From Chamaelirium japonicum (lineage: Eukaryota > Streptophyta > Magnoliopsida > Liliales > Melanthiaceae): a DNA stretch of 64,000 bases. Numbering within the stretch: position 1 is the stretch's first letter; each line of letters begins with the position of its first letter. A program made the position numbers and the translations under genes. The stretch lies in contig CANTAL010000002.1 in assembly GCA_947650365.1 (NCBI GenBank), positions 1,619,501 to 1,683,500 of the forward strand, read 5' to 3'. This document shows positions 51,301 through 61,900 of the stretch, piece by piece. Under the pieces are notes generated by a model, which saw nothing but the letters and a program-made list of their open reading frames with translations, did no database searches and had not been told where the DNA came from.

Positions 51301-53424
51301 TAGAATGGATCGTATGAATGAATTAGAATGGATCGTACGAATGAATTAGAATGGATCGTACGAATGAATTAGAATGGATCGTATGAATGAATTAGAATGG
51401 ATCGTGCGAATGAATTATAATGGATCGTACGAATGAAATAGAATGGATACATTCGTGCGAATGAATTAGAATGGATCATATGAATGAATTAGAATGGATC
51501 GTTTGAGTGAATGCGAATGGATCGTGCGAATGAATTAGAATGGATCGTACGAATGAAATAGAATTGATCGTACGAATGGATCGTACGAATGAATTAGAAT
51601 GGATCGTACGAATGAATTAGAATGGATACATTCGTGCGAATCCATTCTATTTCATTCGTAAGATCCATTCTAATTCATTCGCACGATCCGTTCTAATTCA
51701 TTCATACGATCCATTCTAATTCATTCGTACGATCCATTCTAATTCATTCGTACGATCCATTCTAATTCCTTCGTACGATCCATTCTAATTCATTCGTACG
51801 ATCCATTCTAATTCATTCGCACGATCCATTGAATTAGAATGGATACATTCGTGCGAATCCATTCTATTTCATTCGTATGATCCATTCTAATTCATTCGCA
51901 CAATCTATTCTAATTCGTACAATCCATTCTAATTCATTACTACGATCCATTCTAATTCATTCGCACAATCTATTCTAATTCATTCGTACGATCCATTCTA
52001 ATTCATTCGTACGGTATGATTCATTAGAATGGATCATATGAATGAATTAGAATGGATCGTATGAATGAATTAGAATGGATCGTACGAATGAATTAGAATG
52101 GATCGTACGAATGAATTAGAATGGATCGTATGCATGAATTAGAATGGATCGTGTGAATGAATTAGAATGGATCGTACGAATGAATTAGAATGGATCGTAC
52201 AAATGAATTAGAATGGATCGTATGAATGAATTAGATTGGATCGTATTAATGAATTAGAATGGATCGTACGAATTAATTAGCATGGATTGAATTAGAATGA
52301 ATCGTACGAATGAATTAGAATGAATCATACCGTACGAATGAATTAGAATGGATCATACGAAGGAATTAGAATGGATCGTATGAATGAATTAGAATGGATC
52401 GTACGAATGAAATAGAATGGATCGTATGAATGAATTAGAATGGATCGTGCGAATGAATTAGAATGGATCGTTCGAATGAATTAGAATAGATTGTGCGAAT
52501 GAATTAGAATGGATCGTACGAATGAATTAGAATGGATCGTGCGAATAAATTAGAATGGATCGTATGAATGAATTAGAATGGATCGTACGAATGAATTAGA
52601 ATAGATTGTGCGAATGAATTAGAATGGATCGTACGAATGAATTAGAATGGATCGTACGAATGAATTAGAATAGATTGTGCGAATGAATTAGAATGGATCG
52701 TACGAATGAATTAGAATGGATCGTGCGAATGAATTAGAATGGATCGTACGAATGAATTAGAATCGATTGTGCGAATGAATTAGAATGGATCGTACGAATG
52801 AATTAGAATGGATCGTATGCATGAATTAGAATGGATCGTGCGAATGAATTAGAATGGATCGTACGAATGAATTAGAATGGATCGTACGAAGGAATTAGAA
52901 TGGATCGTATGAATGAATTAGAATGGATCGTGCGAATGAATTAGAATGGATCGTACGAATGAAATAGAATGGATTCGCACGAATGTATCCATTCTAATTC
53001 ATTCATACGATCCATTCTAATTCATTCATACGATCCATTCTATTTCATTCGTACGATCCATTCTTACTCATTCGTACGATCCATTCTAATTCATTTGCAT
53101 GATCCATTCTAATTCATTCATACGATCCATTCTAATTCCTTCGTACGATCCATTCTAATTCATTCGTACGATCCATTCTAATTCATTCGCACGATCCATT
53201 CTAATTCATGCATACGATCCATTCTAATTCATTACTACGATCCATTCTAATTCATTCGTACGATCCATTCTAATTCCTTCGTATGATCCATTCTAATTTA
53301 TTCGCACGATCCATTCTAATTCATTCGTACGATCCATTCTAATTCATTCGTACGATCCATTCTAATTCATTCGCACGAATGTATCCATTCTAATTCATTC
53401 GTACAATCCATTCTTACTCATTCG
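48319..53424. repeat. Satellite tile with the densest strand switching
   Basis: Orientation map: F 48319-48655, R to 48708, F to 49116, R to 49168, F to 49291, R to 49473, F to 49894, R to 50323, F to 50815, R to 50893, F to 50908, R to 51083, F to 51627, R to 51829, F to 51844, R to 52024, F to 52974, R to 53424. Eighteen blocks lie in 5.1 kb. The 52-bp R inserts at 48656 and 49117 are two copies of the same cassette about 460 bp apart. Confidence 0.8.
50893..52040. repeat. Duplicated ~195-bp inverted segment, 936 bp apart
   Basis: Both 50893-51090 and 51829-52026 read: a short F piece (GAATTAGAATGG), a J2-type turn, R units containing TTACTACGATCC and AATTCGTACAATCC, then CGGTATGATTCATTAGAATGG, where R turns back to F. 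The landmark CGGTATGATT is at 51076 and 52012. The two R-to-F turns are identical, so they arose once and were copied. Confidence 0.8.
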
Positions 53425-56400
53425 TAATGAATTAGAATGGATACATTCGTGCAAAAGAATTAGAATGGATTGTATGAATGAATTAGAATGGAGTGTGCAA
53501 ATGAATTAGAATGGATTGTGCGAATGAATTAGAATGGATCGTACGAATGAATTAGAATAGATCGTACGTATGAATTAGAATGGATACATTCGTGCGAATG
53601 AATTAGAATGGATCGTGCGAATGAATTAGAATGGATCGTACGAATGAATTAGAATGGATCGTACGAAGGAATTAGAATGGATACACGATCCAGATCCATT
53701 CTAATTCATTCGCACGATCCATTCTAATTCATTCGTACGATCCATTCTAATTCATTCGTACGATCCATTCTAACTCATTCGCACGATCCATTCTAATTCA
53801 TTCGCACGATCCATTCTAATTCATTCGCACGATACATTCTAATTCATTCGTACGATCCATTCTAATTCATTCGCACAACCCATTCTTACTCATTTGTACG
53901 ATCCATTCTAATTCATTTGCACGAAGGTATCCATTCTAATTCATTCGTATTATCCATTCTAATTCCTTCGTACGATCCATTCTAATTCATTCGTACGATC
54001 CATTCTAATTCATTCATACGATCCATTCTAATTTATTCGCACGATCCATTCTAATTCATTCTTACTCAATCGTATGAATGAATTAGAGTGGATACATTCG
54101 TACAAATGAATTAGAATGGATCGTACGAATGAATTAGAATGGATACATTCGTGCGAATGAATTAGAATGGATCGTATGAATGAATTAGAATGGATCGTAT
54201 GAATGAATTAGAAAGGATATATCCGAATTCATTCGTACGATCCATTCTAATTCATGCGCACAATCCATTCTAATTCATTCGTACGATCCATTCTAATTCA
54301 TTCATACAATCCATTCTACTTCTTTTGCACGAATGTATCCATTCTAATTCATTCGTACGATCCATTCTAATTTATTCATACGATCCATTCTAATTCATTC
54401 TAATCCATTCTAATTCATTCGTACGATCCATTCTAATTCATTCGCACAATCTACTCTAATTCCTTCGTACGATCCATTCTAATTCATTCGCACAATCTAT
54501 TCTAATTCATTCGAACGATCCATTCTAATTCATTCGTACGATCCATTGTAATTCATTCGTACGATCCATTCTAATTCATTCGCATGATCCATTCTAATTC
54601 ATTCGCAAGATCCATTCTAATTCATTAGAATGATCCATTCTAATTCATTCGTACGATCCATTCTTACTCATTCGTACGATCCATTCTAATTCATTCGTTC
54701 GATCCATTCTAATTCATTCGTACGATCCATTCTAATTCATTCGCACGATCCATTCTACTTCATGCATTCGATCCAATCTAATTCATTCATACGATCCATT
54801 CTAATTCATTCGCACGAATGTGTCCATTCTAATTCATTCGTACAGGTATGAATGAATTAGAATGGATCGTACGAATGTGTAAGTATGGATCGTACGAATG
54901 AATTAGAATGGATTGAATTAGAATGAATCGTACGAATGAATTAGAATGGATCGTACAAATGAATTAGAATGGATCGTGCTAATGAATTAGAATGGATCGT
55001 ACGAATAAATTAGAATGGATCGTATTAATGAATTAGAATGGATACATTCGTGCAAAAGAATTAGAATGGATTGTATGAATGAATTAGAATGGATCGTGCG
55101 AATGAATTAGAATGGATCGTACGAATGAATTAGAATGGATCGTATGAATGAATTAGAATGGATCGTAGTAATGAATTAGAATGGATCCTACGAACGAATT
55201 AGAATGGATTGTATGAATGAATTAGAATGGATCGTACGAATGAATTAGAATGGATTGAATTAGAATGAATCGTACGAATGAATTAGAATGGATCGTACGA
55301 ATGAATTAGAATGGATCGTGCTAATGAATTAGAATGCATCGTACGAATGAATTAGAATGGATCGTATGAATGAATTAGAATGGATACATTCGTGCAAAAG
55401 AATTAGAATGGATTGTATGAATGAATTAGAATGGATCATGCGAATGAATTAGAATGGATCGTACGAATGAATTAGAATGGATCGTATGAATGAATTAGAA
55501 TGGATCGTAGTAATGAATTAGAATGGATCCTACGAATGAATTAGAATAGATTGTGCGAATGAATTAGAATGGATCTGGATCGTGTATCCATTCTAATTCA
55601 TTCGTACGACCCATTCTAATTCATTCGTACGATCCATTCTAAATCATTCGCACGATCCATTCTAATTCATTCATACGATCCATTCTAATTCATTCATACA
55701 ATGCATTCTAATTCTTTTGCACGAATGTATCCATTCTAATTCATTCGTTCGATCCATTCTAATTCATTCATACAATCCATTCTAATTCATTCTAATCCAT
55801 TCTAATTCATTCGTACGATCCATTCTAATTCATTCGCACAATCTATTGTAATTCATTCGTACGATCCATTCTAATTCATTCGTACGATCCATTCTATTTC
55901 ATTCGTACGATCCTTTCTAATTCATTCGCACAATCTATTCTAATTCATTCGTACGATCCATTCTAATTCATTCGTACGATCCATTCTATTTCATTCGTAC
56001 GATCCATTCTAATTTATTCGCACGATCCATTCTAATTCATTCATACGATCCATTCTAATTCATTCGTACGATTCATTCTAATTAATTCGTACGATCCATT
56101 CTAATTCATTCGCACAATCTATTCTAATTCATTCGTACGAATGTATCCACTCTAATTCATTCATACGATCCATCCTAATTCATTTGTACGAATGTATCCA
56201 CTCTAATTGATTCATACGATCCATTCTAATTCATTCGCACGAATGTATCCATTCCAATTCATTCGTACGATCCATTCTAATTCATTCGCACAATCTATTC
56301 TAATTCATTCGTACGATCAATTCTTATTCATTAGCATGATCCATTCTAATTCATTCGTACGATCTATTCTAATTCATTCGTACGATCCATTCTAATTCAT

Positions 56401-58909
56401 TCGCACGATCCATTCTAATTCTTTCGTACAATCCATTCTATTTCATTCGCACGATCCATTCTAATTCATTCATACGATCCATTCTAATTCATTCGTACAA
56501 TCCATTCTAATTCATTCATACGATCCATTCTAATTCATTCGCACAATCTATTCTAATTCATTCGTACGATCCATTCTAATTCATTCGCACGATCCATTCT
56601 AATTCATTCATACGATCCATGCTAATTCATTCGTACGATCTGTTCTATTTCATTCGTACAATCCATTCTTACTCAATCGTACTATCCATTCTAATTCCTT
56701 CGTACGATCCATTCTAATTCCATCGTACGATCCATTCTAATTCATTCATACGATCCATTCTAATTCCTTCGTATGATCCATTCTAATTCATTCGTACGGT
56801 ATGATTCATTCTAATTCATTCGTACGATTCATTCTAATTCAATCCATTCTATTTCATTCGTACGATCCATTCTTGCTCATTCGTGCGAATGAATTAGAAT
56901 GGATCGTACGAATGAATTAGAATGGATACGAATGGATCGTACGAATGAGTAAGAATGGATCGTACGAATGAAATAGAATAGATTGTACGAATGAATTAGA
57001 ATGGATCATACGAATGAATTAGAATGGATTCATTCGTGCGAATGAATTAGAATGGATTGTACGAATGAGTAAAATGGATCGTGCGAATGAATTAGAATGG
57101 ATCGTACGAATGAAATAGAATGGATTGTACGAATGAGATAGAATGGATCGTACGAATGAATTAGAATGGATACATTCATGCGAATGAATTAGAATGGATC
57201 ATATGAATGAATTAGAATAGATTCATTCGTGCGAATAAATTAGAATGGATCGTACGAATGAGTAAGAATGGATCGTACGAATGAATTAGAATGGATCGTA
57301 CGTATGAATTAGAATGGATTGAATTAGAATGGATTGTACGAATGAGATAGAATGGATCGTGCGAATGAATTAGGATGGATCGTACGAATGAATTAGAATG
57401 GATTGTACGAATGAGATAGAATGGATCGTATGAATGAATTAGAATGGATACAATCGAATTCATTCGTACGATCCATTCTAATTCATTCGTACGATCCATT
57501 CTAATTCATTCGTACGATCCATTCTTACTCATTCGTACGATCCATTTTAATTCATTCGTTCGATCCATTTAAATTCATTCGTACGATCCATTCTAATTCA
57601 TTCGCACGATCCATTCTAATTCATGCATACGGTCCAATCTAATTCATTCATATGATCCATTCTAATTCATTCGCATGAATGTATCCATTCTAATTCATTC
57701 GTACGATCCATTCTAATTCATTCGCACGATCCATTCTAATTCATTCATACAATCCATTCTAATTCTTTTGCACGAATGTATCCATTCTAATTCATTCGTT
57801 CGATCCATTCTAATTCATTCGTACAATCCATTCTAATTCATTCGCACGATCCATTCTAATTCATGTATACGATCCAATCTAATTCATTCATACGATCCAT
57901 TCTAATTCATTCGCACGAATGTATCCATTCTAATTCATTCGTACGATCCATTCTAATTTATTCGTACGATCTATTATAATTCATTCATACGATCGATTCT
58001 AATTTATTCGCACGATCCATTCTAATTCCTTCATATGATCCATTCTAATTCATTCGTACGGTATGATTCATTCTAATTCATTCGTACGATTCATTCTAAT
58101 TCAATCCATTCTAATTCATTCGTACGATCCATTCTAATTCATTCGTACGATCCATTCTAATTCATTCGTACGATTCATTCTAATTCAATCCATTCTAATT
58201 CATTCGTACGATCCATTCTTACTCATTCGTACGATCCATTCTAATTCTTTCGCACGAATGAATCCATTCTAATTCATTCGTATGATCCATTCTAATTCAT
58301 TCTAAGTCATTCGTACGATCCATTCTATCTCATTCGTACAATCCATTCTATTTCATCCGTACGATCCATTCTAATTCATTCGCACGATCCATTCTAATTC
58401 ATTCACATGATCCATTCTAATTCATTCGTACGATCGATTCTAATTCATTCATACGATCCATTCTAATTTATTCGCACGATCAATTCTAATTCATTCATAC
58501 GATCCATTCTAATTCATTCATATGATCCATTCTAATTCATAAGTACGATCAATTCTAATTCATTCGCACAATCTATTCTAATTCATTCGTACGATCCATT
58601 CTAATTCATTCGCACGATCCATTCTAATTCATTCATACGATCCATACTAATTCATTCGTACGATCTATTCTATTTCATTCGTACAATCTATTCTTACTCA
58701 ATCGTACTATCCATTCTAATTCCTTCGTACGATCCATTCTAATTCATTCGTACGATCCATTCTAATTCATTCGTACGATCCATTCTAATTCCTTCGTATG
58801 ATCCATTCTAATTCATTCGTACGGTATGATTCATTCTAATTCATTCGTACGATTCATTCTAATTCAATCCATTCTATTTCATTCGTACGATCCATTCTTA
58901 CTCATTCAT
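53425..58909. repeat. Satellite tile with two long R blocks
   Basis: Orientation map: F 53425-53688, R 53689-54070, F 54071-54216, R 54217-54845, F 54846-55573, R 55574-56883, F 56884-57453, R 57454-58909. The composite marker recurs in R form at about 56781, 58044 and 58803. Its copies at 56781 and 58803 share the same following units and the same R-to-F turn (ACTCATTCGTGCG and ACTCATTCATGCG). Confidence 0.85.
54880..55565 (+). repeat. 342-bp tandem duplication of F units
   Basis: The landmark CGTGCAAAAG occurs at 55049 and 55391, 342 bp apart. Each copy runs: 15-bp deleted unit, GAATGAATCG unit, GTGCTAATG unit, CGTGCAAAAG unit, GTAGTAATG unit, GGATCCTACG unit. The second copy continues into the J1 turn at 55566. 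Confidence 0.8.
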
Positions 58910-61900
58910 GCGAATGAATTAGAATGGATCGTACGAATGAATTAGAATGGATCGTACGAATGAATTAGAATGGATTCATTCGTGCGAATGAATTAGAATG
59001 GATCGTACGAATGAATTAGAATGGATTGTACGAATGAGATAGAATGGATCGTATGAATGAATTAGAATGGATACATTCGAATTCATTCGTACGATCCGTT
59101 GTAATTCATTCGTACGATCCATTCTAATTCATTCGTACGATCCATTCTTATTCATTCGTACGATCCATTCTAATTCATTCGTTCGATCCATTCGTATCCA
59201 TTCTAATTCATTCGTACGATCCATTCTAATTCATTCGCACGATTCATTCTAATTAAATCCATTCTAATTCATTCGTACGATCCATTCTTACTCATTCGTA
59301 CGATCCATTCTAATTCATTCGCACAATCCATTCTAATTCTATCCATTCTAATTCATTCGTACGATCCATTCTTACTCATTCGTACAATCCATTCTAATTC
59401 GTTCGCACAATCCATTCTAATTCATTTGCAAGAAGGTATCCATTCTAATTCATTCGTACTAACCATTCTAATTCCTTCGTACGATCCATTATAAATGAAT
59501 TAGAATGGATCGTGTGAATGAATTAGAATGGATCGTGCGAATGAAATAGAATGGATTCGCACGAATGTATCCATTCTAATTCATTCGTACGATCCATTCT
59601 ATCTCATTCGTACAATCCATTCTATTTCATTCGTACGATCCATTCTAATTCATTCATACGATCCATTCTAATTTATTCGCACGATCCATTCTAATTCATT
59701 CATACGATCAATTCTAATTCATTCATATGATCCATTCTAATTCATTCGCACGATCCATTCTAATTCATTCGTACGATTCATTCTAATTCATTCGCACGAT
59801 CCAGTCTAATTCATTCGCACGATCCATTCTAATTCAATCCATTCTAATTCATTCCATTCTAATTCATTCACACAATCCATTCGCATTCACTCAAACGATC
59901 CATTCTAATTCATTCATTCAATCCATTCTAATTCATTCATACGATCCATTCTAATACATTCGTACGATCCATTCTAATTCATTCATACAATCTATTCTAA
60001 CTCATTCGTAGGATCGTGCGAATGAATTAGAATGGATCGTGCGAATGAGTTAGAATGGATCGTACGAATGAATTAGAATGGATCGTACGAATGAATTAGA
60101 ATGGATCGTACGAATGAATTACAAAGGATACATTCGTACAAATGAATTAGAATGGATCGTACGAATGAATTAGAGTGGATACATTCGTACAAATGAATTA
60201 GAATGGAACGTACGAATGAATTAGAATGGATCGTACGAATGAATTAGAATGGATCGTACGAATGAATTTGAATGGATTGAATTAGAATGAATCGTACGAA
60301 TGAATTAGAATGAATCATACCGTACAAATGAATTAGAATGGATCATACGAAGGAATTAGAATGGATACATTCGCACGAAGGAATTAGAATGGATCGTACG
60401 AAGGAATTAGAATGGATAGTACGAATGAAGTAGAATGGATACCTTCGTGCAATTGAATTAGAATGGATCGTACAAATGAGTAAGAATGGATCGTACGAAT
60501 GAATTAGAATGGATTGTACGAATGAATTAGAATGGATCTTACGAATGAATTAGAATGGAACATATAGATTGTGCGAATGAATTAGAATGGATCGTACGAA
60601 TGAATTAGAATGGATCGTACGAATGAATTAGAATGGATCGTGCGAATGAATTAGAATGGATCACACGAATATATCAATTCTAATTCATTTATACGATCCA
60701 TTCTAATTCATTCGTACGATCCATTCTTACTCATTCGTACGATCCATTCTAATTCATTCACACGAATGAATCCATTCTAATTCATTCGTATGATCCATTC
60801 TAATTCATTCGCATGAATGTATCCATTATAATTCATTCGTACAATCCATTCTAATTCATTAATACGATCCAATCTAATTCATTCGTACGATCCATTCTAA
60901 TCCATTCGTATTCATTCGCATGGATTGAATTAGAATGGATCGTACGAATGAATTAGAATGGATCGTACGAATGAGTAAGAATGGATCGTGCGAATGAATT
61001 AGAATGGATACATTCGTGCGAATCCATTCTATTTCATTCGTACGATCCATTCTAATTCATTCGCACAATCCATTCTAGTTCATTCATACGATCCATTCTA
61101 CTTCATTCGTATGATCAATTCTAATTCATTCGTACGGTATGATTCATTCTAATTCATTCGTACGATTCATTCTAATTCAATCCATTCTAATTCATTCGTA
61201 CGATCCATTCTAATTCATTCGTACGATCCATTCTAATTCCTTCGTACGATCCATTCTAATTCATTCGTACGATCCATTCTAATTCATTCGTACAATCCAT
61301 TCTAATTCATTCGTGCGATCCATTCTAATTCCTTCGTACGATCCATTTTAATTCGTTCGCACGATCCATTCTAATTCATTCATACGATCCATTCTAATTT
61401 ATTCGCACGATCCATTCTAATTCATTCATACGATCCATTCTAATTCATTCATACGATCCATTCTAATTCATTCATATGATCCATTCTAATTCATTCGTAC
61501 GATCCATTCTAATTCATGCATACGATCCATTCTAATTCATTCGTACGATCCATTCTAATTCTTTTGCATGAATGAATTAGAATGGATCCTACGAATGAAT
61601 TAGAATAGCGTGCGAATGAATTAGAATGGATCGTACGAATGAATTAGAATGGATCGTACGAATGAATTAGAATAGATTGTGCGAATGAATTAGAATAGAT
61701 TGTGCGCATGAATTAGAATGGATCGTATGAATGAATTAGCATGGATCGTACGAATGAATTAGAATGGATCATACGAATGAATTAGAATGGATCGTATGAA
61801 TGAATTAGAATGGATCGTAGTAATGAATTAGAATGGATCCTACGAATGAATTAGAATAGCGTGCGAATGAATTAGAATGGATCGTACGAATGAATTAGAA

